Positions 16,395 to 24,822 of a stretch of 64,000 bases of DNA are shown piece after piece. The DNA comes from Pseudomonadota bacterium (GTDB lineage: Bacteria; Pseudomonadota; Alphaproteobacteria; Rhizobiales; Rhizobiaceae): NCBI GenBank assembly GCA_023404095.1, contig JAEYDD010000042.1:124001-188000 (forward strand), given 5' to 3'. The notes beneath the pieces were generated by a model. It was given only the letters and a program-made list of their open reading frames with translations, did no database searches and had not been told where the DNA came from. The position numbers were made by a program, and so were the translations under genes. Numbering within the stretch: the first letter of the stretch is position 1; every line of letters begins with the position of its first letter.

Positions 16395-17645
16395 TCATTC
16401 AGCAATGCCCGCCGTCTCGACGACCGCGCGGAGCAACACGTCGGCGCCGCCGCTGGCCCATTCCTTGGAAATGTCCTCGGCCTCGTTGTGCGAGAGGCCG
16501 CCGACGCAGGGACACATGATCATCGTGGCAGGGGCGACCTTCGCGGCCCAGCAGGCATCGTGGCCGGCACCGGAAATGATGTTCATGTGGCTGTAGCCGA
16601 GATCTTCCGCCGCCTTGCGGACGGAGGCCACGAGTGTGGGATCGAAGGTGACCGGATCGAAATGGCCGACCGCCTCGACCGAACAGCCGACGCCGAGCGC
16701 GGCGCAGATCTCGGCGGCCCGCGCCTCTATCCTTGCCCGCATCCCGTCCAGTTTCGCCTGGTCGGGCGAGCGGATGTCGACGGTGAAGACGACCTTGCCG
16801 GGCAGCACGTTGCGCGAATTGGGCGAGAAGAACATCTGGCCCACGCCGCCGACGCAGCCCGGCTGGTTCTCCATCGCGACCGTCTGCACCATCTCGACGA
16901 TGCGCGCCATGGCGAGCCCGGCGTTGACGCGCATGTTCATCGGCGTCGAGCCTGTATGGGCCTCGCGGCCGGTCAGCGTGAATTCGAGCCACCACAGACC
17001 CTGACAGTGGGTGACGACGCCGATCTGCTTGTTTTCGGCTTCGAGGATCGGTCCCTGCTCGATGTGGTACTCGAAATAGGCGTGCATCTTGCGCGCGCCC
17101 ACCTCTTCCTCGCCGACCCAGCCGATGCGCTTCAGCTCGTCGCCGAAGGTCTTTCCGTCCGGATCCTTGCGGGAATAGGCGTAGTCCAGGTCGATGGCGC
17201 CGGCGAAGACGCCGGAGGCAAGCATGGCGGGCGCGAAGCGCGCGCCTTCTTCATTGGTCCAGTTGGTGACGACGACCGGGTGCTTCGTCCTGATGCCGAG
17301 ATCGTTCATCGAGCGGATGACTTCCAGGCCGGACAACACGCCCAGCACGCCGTCATACTTGCCGCCCGTCGGCTGGGTGTCGAGATGCGAACCGATATAG
17401 ACCGGTAGCGCGTCGGGATCGGTTCCGGGCCGGGTTGCGAACATGGTGCCCATCTTGTCTACGGCAAGCGTCATGCCGGCAGCCTCGCACCAGCGCTTGA
17501 AGAGCGTGCGCCCCTCGGCATCGGCATCAGTCAGGGTCTGGCGGTTGTTGCCGCCGGCAACGCCGGGACCGATCTTCGCCATCTCCATGAGACTGTCCCA
17601 CAGGCGGTCGGCATTGACGCGCATGTTCTCGCCGGGTGCGGCCAT
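16395..17645 (-). CDS. Zn-dependent amidohydrolase, probable beta-ureidopropionase (N-carbamoyl-beta-alanine amidohydrolase)
   Basis: A 416-residue M20-type amidase (HyuC/AmaB/AllC group) that hydrolyses N-carbamoyl amino acids; in this setting it is most likely the third step of pyrimidine degradation. Metal-site segments are IGSHLDTQPTGGKYDG, WTNEEGARFAPAMLASG, YFEYHIEQGPILE and SGAGHDACWAAK. Substrate-binding residues of the dimer lid are in REAHTGSTPMNMR. ATG at 17645 with GGGAG upstream is preferred to a TTG at 17660. It is divergent from the RutR-like regulator, with the predicted operator midway between. Allantoate amidohydrolase or L-N-carbamoylase specificity cannot be excluded by sequence alone. 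Confidence 0.9.
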   Translation of the reverse strand: MAAPGENMRVNADRLWDSLMEMAKIGPGVAGGNNRQTLTDADAEGRTLFKRWCEAAGMTLAVDKMGTMFATRPGTDPDALPVYIGSHLDTQPTGGKYDGVLGVLSGLEVIRSMNDLGIRTKHPVVVTNWTNEEGARFAPAMLASGVFAGAIDLDYAYSRKDPDGKTFGDELKRIGWVGEEEVGARKMHAYFEYHIEQGPILEAENKQIGVVTHCQGLWWLEFTLTGREAHTGSTPMNMRVNAGLAMARIVEMVQTVAMENQPGCVGGVGQMFFSPNSRNVLPGKVVFTVDIRSPDQAKLDGMRARIEARAAEICAALGVGCSVEAVGHFDPVTFDPTLVASVRKAAEDLGYSHMNIISGAGHDACWAAKVAPATMIMCPCVGGLSHNEAEDISKEWASGGADVLLRAVVETAGIAE

Positions 17646-17776
17646 GTCACTAGCTCCCAAATTTCGGGCGGACTACCTAATTTGTCCACCTATGCGTTCC
17701 CTCCGGGCAAAGGGCGCGATTTGTTTTTGTGCGCCTCCGAACAGCCGTTGCGTTTGTTCCGCAACTCGCCGATAAT

Positions 17777-17792
17777 TTGACCGGTTGGTAAA
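17777..17792. promoter_or_regulatory. RutR-like operator between the amidohydrolase and TetR genes
   Basis: The 16-base sequence TTGACCGGTTGGTAAA matches the Escherichia coli RutR consensus TTGACCA-NN-TGGTCAA at 12 of 14 defined positions. It lies about midway between the two divergent start codons (17645 and 17923). This fits control of both transcripts by the adjacent RutR-like protein, with release by uracil or thymine expected by analogy. Confidence 0.65.
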
Positions 17793-17922
17793 CATTACAG
17801 CTTCCATTGCGGCACTCAAGTCGAAAAAGACAAATGCGGCGGGCTTCGCTCACAAAAATGGCAGGGGCTAAACTGGTGATTTTGACGGCACTTTTCCGCC
17901 CATGCGAGGGCTAGGGGAGCAA

Positions 17923-18573
17923 ATGGTTCTACCGAGGGCAGCCAGGACCCAGCGGCGCACGCGTATCCAGGAGGAGAAGGAAGAGCGCATCCTTGAGGCG
18001 GCGCTGGAAGTCTTTTCGCTTCACGGCTACCGCGGCGCCACGGTGGACCAGATCGCCGAGGTCGCGGGCATGTCCAAGCCGAACCTCCTCTACTACTTCC
18101 GCACCAAGGAGGCGATGCACCGTGCGCTGATCACCCGGGTGCTCGACACCTGGCTCGACCCGCTGCGCGAGTTCGATGCACTCGGCAATCCGGTCGCCGA
18201 GATTCGCAGTTACATTCGCAGGAAGCTGGAAATGGCACGCGATTTTCCGCGCGAGAGCCGGCTTTTTGCAAACGAGATCCTGCAGGGCGCCCCCAATATC
18301 GAGGACGAGCTGAAGGGGCCGCTGAAGGCACTCGTGGACGAGAAGGCGGCGGTGATCCGCAGCTGGGCCAAGGCGGGAAAGATCGCCAAGTGCGATCCCT
18401 ATCACCTGATCTTCTCGATCTGGTCTACGACGCAGCACTACGCCGACTTCGACGTGCAGGTGCGCGCGGTGCTGGGGCAGGACAATGCCGGAGACGGCCG
18501 CTTCGAGGATGCGGCGCGCTTCCTGGAGCAGCTCTTCATCACCGGCCTCGAAATCAAGGACCCGGCAAGCTGA
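17923..18573 (+). CDS. rutR: TetR-family regulator, RutR-like
   Basis: A 216-residue repressor/activator. The N-terminal helix-turn-helix spans roughly residues 20-65 (EERILEAALEVFSLHGYRGATV, MSKPNLLYYFRTKEAMH). The C-terminal ligand domain resembles RutR/YcdC, including IRSYIRRKLEMARDFPRESRLF and NEILQGAP. In Escherichia coli RutR binds uracil or thymine and controls pyrimidine degradation. ATG at 17923 follows GGGGAG at 17914-17918; an earlier ATG at 17902 has no site. It is divergent from the amidohydrolase and ends 4 bases from a convergent cyclase gene. The pathway context makes a pyrimidine-sensing role the likely one. Confidence 0.85.
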   Translation: MVLPRAARTQRRTRIQEEKEERILEAALEVFSLHGYRGATVDQIAEVAGMSKPNLLYYFRTKEAMHRALITRVLDTWLDPLREFDALGNPVAEIRSYIRRKLEMARDFPRESRLFANEILQGAPNIEDELKGPLKALVDEKAAVIRSWAKAGKIAKCDPYHLIFSIWSTTQHYADFDVQVRAVLGQDNAGDGRFEDAARFLEQLFITGLEIKDPAS

Positions 18574-18577
18574 CGGC

Positions 18578-20002
18578 TCATCCCGCGGTGACGATGCGGT
18601 TGCGCCCCTGCTCCTTGGCGCGATAGAGCGCGGCATCCGCCCGGGCAAGCAGGGCATCAAGCGTGGCCCGTCCGTTGCCGGCGTGCAGGGCAAGGCCGCC
18701 GCTCACGGTGATCGGCAGGACGATGCCGGAGCCGAGATCCACGGTGCACTTTTCCACCGCGTTGCGGATCCGCTCGGCGACCGCTTCCGCCTCGACGCGG
18801 GTGGCCCCCGGCAGGAAGATTGCGAACTCCTCGCCTCCGAGCCGTCCGAAAAGCCCTTTGCCTTCGAGCGCGTTCGAGACGGAAAGGGTAAACGCCACGA
18901 GAGCCGCATCGCCGGCGGCATGGCCATGCCGGTCGTTGACCGACTTGAAGCGATCGACGTCGAGCATCAGCACGGCCGCAGGGCGTGCTTTGTCGCTCAT
19001 CCTCTCCAGAAGATGCTCGCTGCGTTCGATGAAGGTCTTCCGGGTCAGCGCCCGTGTCAGGTCGTCGTGCTCGAGCGTATCCTTCAGGCGTCTGACAAGT
19101 TCGTCGCGTGCCGCGCTGACGCTTGCGACCGCGAGCGGCGCCAGCGCGATCAGCGCCAGACCCAGCCTGATCGACTTGCCCCATTCGACAGGGTCGGTCT
19201 CCGGCGGCAACTGGGCGAGGTTGCCGGTAATGGCGACCATGCCCCAGATCGCGAAGACCAGGGTAAGGACGGCGGTCGTAAAGAAAGAATAGCTCAGCGC
19301 GCACCAGAGCAAGGCGGGCACGGGGAAGGCGAAAGATCCGGGGCCGTCAAGGAGGCTGCCGAGCACGACCGAGGCAAGGAGCGCCAGCATCGGCGCGGCC
19401 TCGCTCATGCCGCCTGTGAATGCGGTGGGGACACTCGACCACCGGATGTCCCGCCATTTGGGGGCGGCAAGGACGACGGGGAGGACGGTGACGGTGCTGA
19501 CGAGTTCCGTGCTGAACCAGAGTTCCAGCTCGTCGGTGAAATTGCCGCCGATCAGCATGCTGTAGGCTGCAGCGCCGAGGAATGCGCTTGCCGCGGCGGC
19601 GCAACAGCAGACGGCGAACACCACCATCACCGACTGCGGCCACCGCAGGCGGATATGGCCTTCGGGAAGCGCCTTGAACAGCACGTAACCGGTGATCGCT
19701 TCCGTCAGGTTGGCCGCCGTCAGCCATATCGTCATTCCGGGCGCGCCGCCGGTGACGAGGTCCGCAGCCACAAATCCGGCGAATGCGCCAAACCAGCCGC
19801 CGAGGGTGGAGAGGTGCGGTGCGCGCAGCATCAGGCCGAGAAGGAGCGCATTGGCCGGCCAGAATGCCGCGAATGCACCCATGGGGCGGGTCATGATTCC
19901 GAACAGGGCCGCACAGAAGACGGCGAGGCCGACAAGCAACAGATCGCGCGGCAAGCTTCGCCACACCGTTGACGCCATGTCGCGCCGGCCCTCATCAAGC
20001 AT
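18578..20002 (-). CDS. Diguanylate cyclase with MASE1-type membrane sensor
   Basis: A 474-residue membrane protein. The first 290 or so residues contain about eight hydrophobic segments of MASE1 type (FWPANALLLGLMLR, LGGWFGAFAGFVAADL, EAITGYVLFKALPEG). A GGDEF domain follows: DDLTRALTRKTFIER opens it, DVDRFKSVNDRHGHAAGDAAL holds the metal and nucleotide residues, and GRLGGEEFAIFLPG is an intact active site near residue 390. It should make c-di-GMP. The RxxD inhibitory site five residues before GGEEF is absent, so product inhibition may be missing. Start is ATG at 20002 or 19978. It converges on the rutR-like gene. Confidence 0.9.
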   Translation of the reverse strand: MLDEGRRDMASTVWRSLPRDLLLVGLAVFCAALFGIMTRPMGAFAAFWPANALLLGLMLRAPHLSTLGGWFGAFAGFVAADLVTGGAPGMTIWLTAANLTEAITGYVLFKALPEGHIRLRWPQSVMVVFAVCCCAAAASAFLGAAAYSMLIGGNFTDELELWFSTELVSTVTVLPVVLAAPKWRDIRWSSVPTAFTGGMSEAAPMLALLASVVLGSLLDGPGSFAFPVPALLWCALSYSFFTTAVLTLVFAIWGMVAITGNLAQLPPETDPVEWGKSIRLGLALIALAPLAVASVSAARDELVRRLKDTLEHDDLTRALTRKTFIERSEHLLERMSDKARPAAVLMLDVDRFKSVNDRHGHAAGDAALVAFTLSVSNALEGKGLFGRLGGEEFAIFLPGATRVEAEAVAERIRNAVEKCTVDLGSGIVLPITVSGGLALHAGNGRATLDALLARADAALYRAKEQGRNRIVTAG

Positions 20003-20409
20003 CCGTCACCCCATCCCCTCTGCGCGGCGCCGGATTATACTCCGATGCCCGCGCTCCATTGCCAGATACGTCCTGAATGGCCGCTGAATGTAGTCCGGGT
20101 GTCGCAATACGCGAACATTTCAGGATCTTTCGAAAATATTCGTCCGGTGGTCGCGGCAGGACAATGAAAGCCCTATTTCGCAGGACGTGTTCATCGTCCT
20201 TGAAATTCTCGAGTGCGGGGATTTCGGGAGGGAAATGCTCGATCTGTAGTGTCGGCTGCGCGGGAAGAACGTCCGCAAACCGCATCATGGTCCGTCTCAG
20301 CGGCGTTGGGCGAACGCTTTGCGGCGCTATGCAGGTGATGCCGGGGGTTGCATGCGTCCGGCCGGGGGCGGCTGCCGGCAGGGCCGGCAGCCGAGGTCGT
20401 CGGTCAGCA
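20003..20409. other. Intergenic region between the cyclase and preA
   Basis: A 97-codon minus-strand frame (19995-20288) overlaps the cyclase start and has no recognisable features, so it is not called. The right end holds the perfect hairpin at 20370-20392. The left part presumably carries the cyclase promoter, but no clear -35/-10 pair is seen. Confidence 0.4.
20370..20392. terminator. Perfect 10-bp inverted repeat after preA
   Basis: GGCTGCCGGC at 20370-20379 pairs perfectly with GCCGGCAGCC at 20383-20392 across a 3-base loop. It lies 18 bases past the preA stop codon on the minus strand. There is no T-run, so it may act as an mRNA 3'-end stabiliser or a factor-dependent stop and not an intrinsic terminator. 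Confidence 0.5.
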
Positions 20410-21723
20410 TCACTCCGCAGCCTGGCGGGCCATCGGGTTGTTCGGGTGGGTCGTCCAGTTGGCGTAGTTCGGATCGACAGGCTTGCCGGTCCGCTGGTCG
20501 ATGACGCCGGCTTCCAGGCCGACCATCGTGATGCAGTTGTCGACCGGGCAGACGTTGACGCAGAGATTGCAGCCGACGCACTCGTCCTCCATCACCTCGA
20601 AATGGCGAACACCGTCCACCATGGAGGTGATCGCCTGGTGCGAGGTGTCCTCGCAGGCGACGTGGCAGCGGCCGCACTTGATGCAGGCGTCCTGGTCGAT
20701 ATGCGCCTTGGCGACGTAGTTGAGGTTCAGATACTGCCAGTCGGTAACGTTGGGCACCGCGCGGCCGGTGATGTCTTCCAGCGTCCGGTGTCCCTTCGCG
20801 TCCATCCAGTCGGACAGCCCGGTAATCATCTCCTGGACGATCTTGAAGCCGTAGGTCATGGCGGCGGTGCACACCTGCACGTTGCCGGCGCCGAGCGTCA
20901 TGAACTCGGCGGCGTCGCGCCAGGTCGTCACGCCGCCGATGCCGGAGATCGGCAGGCCGTAGGTTTCGGGATCGCGGGCGATCTCTGCCACCATGTTCAG
21001 GGCGATCGGCTTGACGGCCGGGCCGCAATAGCCGCCATGCGAGCCCTTGCCGCCGACGGTCGGCTGGGGGGCGAAGCTGTCTAGATCGACGGAGACGATC
21101 GAGTTGATGGTGTTGATGAGCGACACGGCGTCGGTGCCGCCGGCCTTTGCGGCGCGGGCGGGCTTGCGGACGTCGGTTATGTTCGGCGTCAGCTTGGTGA
21201 TGACCGGCATCCGCGTGTACTGCTTGCACCAGCGCACGACCATCTCAATGTATTCCGGCACCTGCCCGACGGCGGAACCCATGCCGCGCTCGGACATGCC
21301 GTGCGGACAGCCGAAATTGAGTTCGATGCCATCGGCGCCGGTTTCCTCGACCAGCGGCAGGATCGCCTTCCAGCTCTCCTCGACGCAGGGAACCATGATC
21401 GAGGCGATGAGCGCGCGATCCGGCCAGTTCATCTTCACCTGCTTCATCTCCTGCAGGTTCACCTGCAGGGGGCGGTCGGTGATCAACTCGATATTGTTCA
21501 GGCCGAGAAGCCGGCGGTCGGCACCCCAGATCGCGCCGTAGCGCGGGCCGTTGACGTTGACGACCGGCGGGCCTTCCTCGCCGAGCGTCTTCCAGACGAC
21601 GCCGCCCCAGCCCGCCTTGAAGGCGCGTTCGACGTTGTAGGCCTTGTCGGTCGGCGGCGCAGACGCGAGCCAGAAGGGGTTCGGGGACTTGATGCCGACG
21701 AAATTGTTGCGGAGATCAGCCAT
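20410..21723 (-). CDS. preA: NAD-dependent dihydropyrimidine dehydrogenase, subunit PreA
   Basis: A 437-residue catalytic subunit that reduces uracil or thymine to the dihydro form, the first step of reductive pyrimidine catabolism. The first 310 residues form an FMN-binding TIM barrel (NFVGIKSPNPFWLASAPPTD, ELNFGCPHGMSERGMG, KLTPNITDVRKPARAAKAGG, ISGIGGVTTWRDAAEFM). A C-terminal ferredoxin-like part carries two [4Fe-4S] motifs: CIKCGRCHVAC near residue 344 and CVGCNLCVNVC near residue 381. The upstream neighbour preT is 14 bases away. Together they correspond to the two halves of mammalian dihydropyrimidine dehydrogenase. Confidence 0.95.
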   Translation of the reverse strand: MADLRNNFVGIKSPNPFWLASAPPTDKAYNVERAFKAGWGGVVWKTLGEEGPPVVNVNGPRYGAIWGADRRLLGLNNIELITDRPLQVNLQEMKQVKMNWPDRALIASIMVPCVEESWKAILPLVEETGADGIELNFGCPHGMSERGMGSAVGQVPEYIEMVVRWCKQYTRMPVITKLTPNITDVRKPARAAKAGGTDAVSLINTINSIVSVDLDSFAPQPTVGGKGSHGGYCGPAVKPIALNMVAEIARDPETYGLPISGIGGVTTWRDAAEFMTLGAGNVQVCTAAMTYGFKIVQEMITGLSDWMDAKGHRTLEDITGRAVPNVTDWQYLNLNYVAKAHIDQDACIKCGRCHVACEDTSHQAITSMVDGVRHFEVMEDECVGCNLCVNVCPVDNCITMVGLEAGVIDQRTGKPVDPNYANWTTHPNNPMARQAAE

Positions 21724-21737
21724 GTCTCATTCTCCCT

Positions 21738-23099
21738 TCAAGCGACGGCAACGGCGGGATGTGCCGCAGCGGCAAGTGCCCGGTCGATCGAGTCGGCCGC
21801 GTCGCGACCCTGCGCGACCGAGGTGACCGTGAGGTCCTCGCCCGCCTTGACGCAGTCGCCGCCGGCCCAGACCCGGGCGATCGACGTCCGGCCTTCTGCA
21901 TCGACTGCGATCCGGCCGGCCTCCAGGCGGAGGTTGCCGACGCCTGCGGGATCGAATGTCTGGCCGATCGCCTTGAAAATCTGGTCGGCGGCAAGGATGC
22001 CGGTCTCGCCGGTACCGATCAGCCTGCCGTCCTGCATCGCGGTATATTCGACCTCGATGCCGGCCACCTTGCCGTCCTTGCCGATGATGCGCTTCGGCTG
22101 CAGCCAGTGGCGGATCATCACGCCCTTGGAGGTGGCGAGGTCCTGCTCAAATTCCGAGGCGTTCATGTGCTCCTTGCCGCGGCGGTAGCAGATCGTCACC
22201 TCCTCGGCGCCGAGAAGCTTGGACTGGACGGCCGCATCGATCGCCGTCATGCCGCCGCCGATCACGACGACGCGGCGGCCGATGGCGATGTCGGCCTTGT
22301 TTTCGACCTGGCGCAGGGCGGCGATGAAATCGACCGCATCCTCGACGCCGGAAAGCTGCTCGCCCTCGGTCTGCAGCGCGTTGACGCCCGCAAGCCCCAT
22401 GCCGAGGAAGACGGCATCGAAGTTTTCCGTCAGCTCGCCGAGCGTGAAGTCGCGGCCGAGCTTCTGGCCGTTGCGGATCTCGATGCCGCCGATGGAGAGC
22501 AGATAGGCCACTTCGCGCTGGGCGAAATCGTCGGTCGATTTGTAGGTGGCGATGCCGTACTCGTTCAGGCCGCCGGGTTTCACGCGCGCGTCGAAGACGA
22601 TGACGTCGTGCCCGTTCATGGCGAGGCGGTGCGCGCAGGCAAGGCCGGCCGGCCCTGCGCCCACGACGGCGATGCGCCGGCCGGTTCTTTCGGCGCGCCT
22701 GTAGAACTGGACATTCTGTTCCATGGCGGTGTCGGTGGCGTAGCGCTGCAGCCTGCCGATTTCCACCGGGCGTTCCTCGGCGGTATTGCGCACGCAGACC
22801 TGTTCGCAGAGCGTTTCGGTGGGACAGACACGGGCGCACATGCCGCCCAGGATGTTCTGGTCGAAGATGGTCTTGGCCGAGCCGATCGGATTGCCGGTCG
22901 AGATCTGGCGGATGAACATCGGAATGTCGATGGAGGTCGGACAGGCCGTCATGCACGGCGCGTCGTAGCAGAAGTAGCAGCGATCGGCCGCAACAAGCGC
23001 TTCATGATGATCGAGTGGCGGATGCAGGTCGGAGAAGTTCTTCTCATAGTCGGCGGGCGCGAGCCTGCCGCCATGTATCCCAGATACGTTCGTTCCCAT
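21738..23099 (-). CDS. preT: NAD-dependent dihydropyrimidine dehydrogenase, subunit PreT
   Basis: A 453-residue FAD/NAD-binding electron-input subunit of the GltD type. N-terminal Fe-S cysteines are in CYFCYDAPCMTACP (about residue 42) and GGMCARVCPTETLCEQVC (about 90-108). FAD and NAD dinucleotide folds follow (VVGAGPAGLACAHRLAMNG near 151, VVIGGGMTAIDAAVQ near 278), then YCRRGKEHMNASE and a C-terminal VWAGGDCV flavin motif. It heads the preT-preA pair. The leader carries AAACGGTAA direct repeats, and the gene is divergent from the SorC regulator. No RutR-like box is seen here, so regulation may differ from the hydrolase branch. Confidence 0.95.
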   Translation of the reverse strand: MGTNVSGIHGGRLAPADYEKNFSDLHPPLDHHEALVAADRCYFCYDAPCMTACPTSIDIPMFIRQISTGNPIGSAKTIFDQNILGGMCARVCPTETLCEQVCVRNTAEERPVEIGRLQRYATDTAMEQNVQFYRRAERTGRRIAVVGAGPAGLACAHRLAMNGHDVIVFDARVKPGGLNEYGIATYKSTDDFAQREVAYLLSIGGIEIRNGQKLGRDFTLGELTENFDAVFLGMGLAGVNALQTEGEQLSGVEDAVDFIAALRQVENKADIAIGRRVVVIGGGMTAIDAAVQSKLLGAEEVTICYRRGKEHMNASEFEQDLATSKGVMIRHWLQPKRIIGKDGKVAGIEVEYTAMQDGRLIGTGETGILAADQIFKAIGQTFDPAGVGNLRLEAGRIAVDAEGRTSIARVWAGGDCVKAGEDLTVTSVAQGRDAADSIDRALAAAAHPAVAVA

Positions 23100-23133
23100 T
23101 GTTGTCTCCCATTTTGATTGGGCTTTAATGGTG

Positions 23134-23235
23134 AAACGGTAACACGCTTTATTTTTTTATCAAACGGTAAAATTTTGGGACGAAATGCCGGAAATCCGGG
23201 CGGTCCGGTGATGAAAAACATGACAAAAAGGGTAA
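23134..23235. promoter_or_regulatory. Direct AAACGGTAA repeats between preT and the SorC gene
   Basis: AAACGGTAA occurs at 23134-23142 and again at 23162-23170, 28 bases apart (roughly three helical turns), with a variant AAAGGGTAA at 23227-23235. The stretch between the first two is very AT-rich. The spacing and shared phase suggest binding sites for a regulator of one or both divergent genes; which one is not known. Confidence 0.4.
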
Positions 23236-23354
23236 TATTTCTGTCTACCGGAGCGGTGTGCGACGGATTGGCCCCATGCCGTAGTCGCGACGAGATGTTT
23301 GACAGCACGGCGCAAATGATGGCAGCAAAACGCCAGGGATTAGAGGGTGCGCAG

Positions 23355-24308
23355 ATGGCGAGGCGATCCGAGACGGGCGGCAGGCTGGACGACGCGGCGA
23401 GGGCGGGCTGGCTCTATTATGTCGCCGGTCGCACGCAGGACGAGATTGCCTCCGCCATGGGCATTTCGCGGCAGTCGGCTCAGCGGCTCGTTTCGCTCGC
23501 CGTCGCCGAGCGGCTGATCAAGGTGCGGCTCGACCACCCGATCGCCGAATGCCTGGAACTGGCGCAAAAGCTCAAGGAGCGCTTCGATCTTCTCCATGTG
23601 GACGTGGTTCCGTCCGACCCGGATTCCACCTCGACCACCGTCGGCATTGCCGAGGCGGGGGCGGCGGAAATCGAGCGCTGGCTGAAGCGTCCCGATCCGA
23701 TCGTCCTTGCCGTCGGCACCGGGCGCACGCTGAAGGCGGCGATCGACCAGTTGCCGTCCATGGAATGCCCGCAGCACCGGATCATGTCGCTGACCGGAAA
23801 TATCGGCCCTGACGGGTCGGCGGCTTATTACAACGTCATCTTCAGCATGGCGGATGCGGTGAAGGCACGGCATTTCCCCATGCCGCTGCCGGTTCTCGTG
23901 TCCTCGGCCAAGGAGCGCGACCTGCTGCACGAACAAAGCCTCGTGCAATCGACGCTGAAGCTTGCGCGGGAGGCTGCTGTCGCCTTCGTCGGCATCGGCG
24001 AACTCGGCCCGGAGGCGCCGCTTTGCGTGGATGGCTTTCTGGATCGGGAGGAAATGGCCGAACTTATGAAGAACGGCGCGGCGGGAGAGATCTGCGGCTG
24101 GATGTTCGACCGGAACGGACAGCTTCTTTCCGGCAGCATCAACGAGCGCGTGGCCTCCGTCCCGCTGCCGTCGCGCGACAAGGCTGCCGTGATCGGCCTT
24201 GCCAAGGGGCAGCGCAAATACCTGGCGATCCTAGCGGCGCTGAAAGGCCGGATGATCAACGGGTTGATTACCGACGAGGCGACGGCGAAGTATCTGCTTT
24301 CGGCGTGA
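23355..24308 (+). CDS. SorC/DeoR-type sugar-binding transcriptional regulator of the smo operon
   Basis: A 317-residue regulator with an N-terminal helix-turn-helix (AGWLYYVAGRTQDEIASAMG, ISRQSAQRLVSLAVAERLI, residues about 15-60) and a SorC effector domain (ILAVGTGRTLKAAIDQLP-like segment, LTGNIGPDGSAAYYN, VAFVGIGELG, KYLAILAAL near the end). Members sense phosphorylated or free sugars and polyols. ATG at 23355 has GAGGG about 8 bases upstream; starts at 23295 and earlier are possible. It sits 0.8 kb before the smoEFGK-smoS-mtlK operon with a small unrelated gene between, so it is the probable regulator of hexitol use. Confidence 0.85.
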   Translation: MARRSETGGRLDDAARAGWLYYVAGRTQDEIASAMGISRQSAQRLVSLAVAERLIKVRLDHPIAECLELAQKLKERFDLLHVDVVPSDPDSTSTTVGIAEAGAAEIERWLKRPDPIVLAVGTGRTLKAAIDQLPSMECPQHRIMSLTGNIGPDGSAAYYNVIFSMADAVKARHFPMPLPVLVSSAKERDLLHEQSLVQSTLKLAREAAVAFVGIGELGPEAPLCVDGFLDREEMAELMKNGAAGEICGWMFDRNGQLLSGSINERVASVPLPSRDKAAVIGLAKGQRKYLAILAALKGRMINGLITDEATAKYLLSA

Positions 24309-24351
24309 GGCGGCGGGCGCCGCCCCGCCGCTACGCGCGCTTGGCCCTCGC

Positions 24352-24822
24352 TCAACCTTGGGCGGCAGCTTCCAGTCCCGCAATGTCGAACTTGGACATT
24401 TTGAGCATGGCTTCGGTAACGCGCTTGACCTTGGCAGGGTCGGGATCGCTCATCAGTTCGCCGAGGCGGCGGGGTGTGATCTGCCAGCAAAGACCCCAGC
24501 GATCGCGCAACCAGCCGCACTGTTCGGTCGCGCCGCCTTCGCCAAGCGCCTGCCAGAGACGGTCGATCTCGGCCTGCGTCTCGCACTCGACGATGATCGA
24601 GAAGCTGTGGTTGAACGCGTCGAGCGGTCCGGCCTCGATTGCCATGTAACGCTGGTCGCCGAGCGTGAAGCCAGCGATCGTGACGCTGCCGGGTTGTCCG
24701 CTCGGCGTTTCAGTGGGAAGGGTCGTTATCCAGTCGACCGTCGAGCCGGGGATCTGCGAGGTGTAGAAACGGATGGCCCGCTCCATGTCCTTTTCGAACC
24801 AGAGATGCTGCGTGACCTTCAT
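24352..24822 (-). CDS. VOC-superfamily (PhnB-like) protein
   Basis: A 156-residue protein with the beta-alpha-beta-beta-beta repeat of the glyoxalase/vicinal-oxygen-chelate fold, PhnB/DUF1338-like branch (older name: 3-demethylubiquinone-9 methyltransferase-like). Typical segments are QHLWFEKDMERAIRFYTSQIP at the start, FTLGDQRYMAIEAGP, SFSIIVECETQAEIDRLW and CGWLRDRWGLCWQI. The ribosome-binding site AAAGGAG precedes the ATG. These proteins often occur as stand-alone genes, and no substrate can be assigned. It is convergent with the SorC gene and unrelated to the flanking operons. Confidence 0.85.
   Translation of the reverse strand: MKVTQHLWFEKDMERAIRFYTSQIPGSTVDWITTLPTETPSGQPGSVTIAGFTLGDQRYMAIEAGPLDAFNHSFSIIVECETQAEIDRLWQALGEGGATEQCGWLRDRWGLCWQITPRRLGELMSDPDPAKVKRVTEAMLKMSKFDIAGLEAAAQG

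Noticed and set aside
14976..17408. 810-codon plus-strand frame opposite the hydrolase genes
   Set aside because: Spans two clear genes and their gap; low-complexity Ala/Gly/Arg/Asp/His composition without motifs.
19995..20288. 97-codon minus-strand frame before the cyclase
   Set aside because: Overlaps the cyclase start, no ribosome-binding site or features; left as intergenic.
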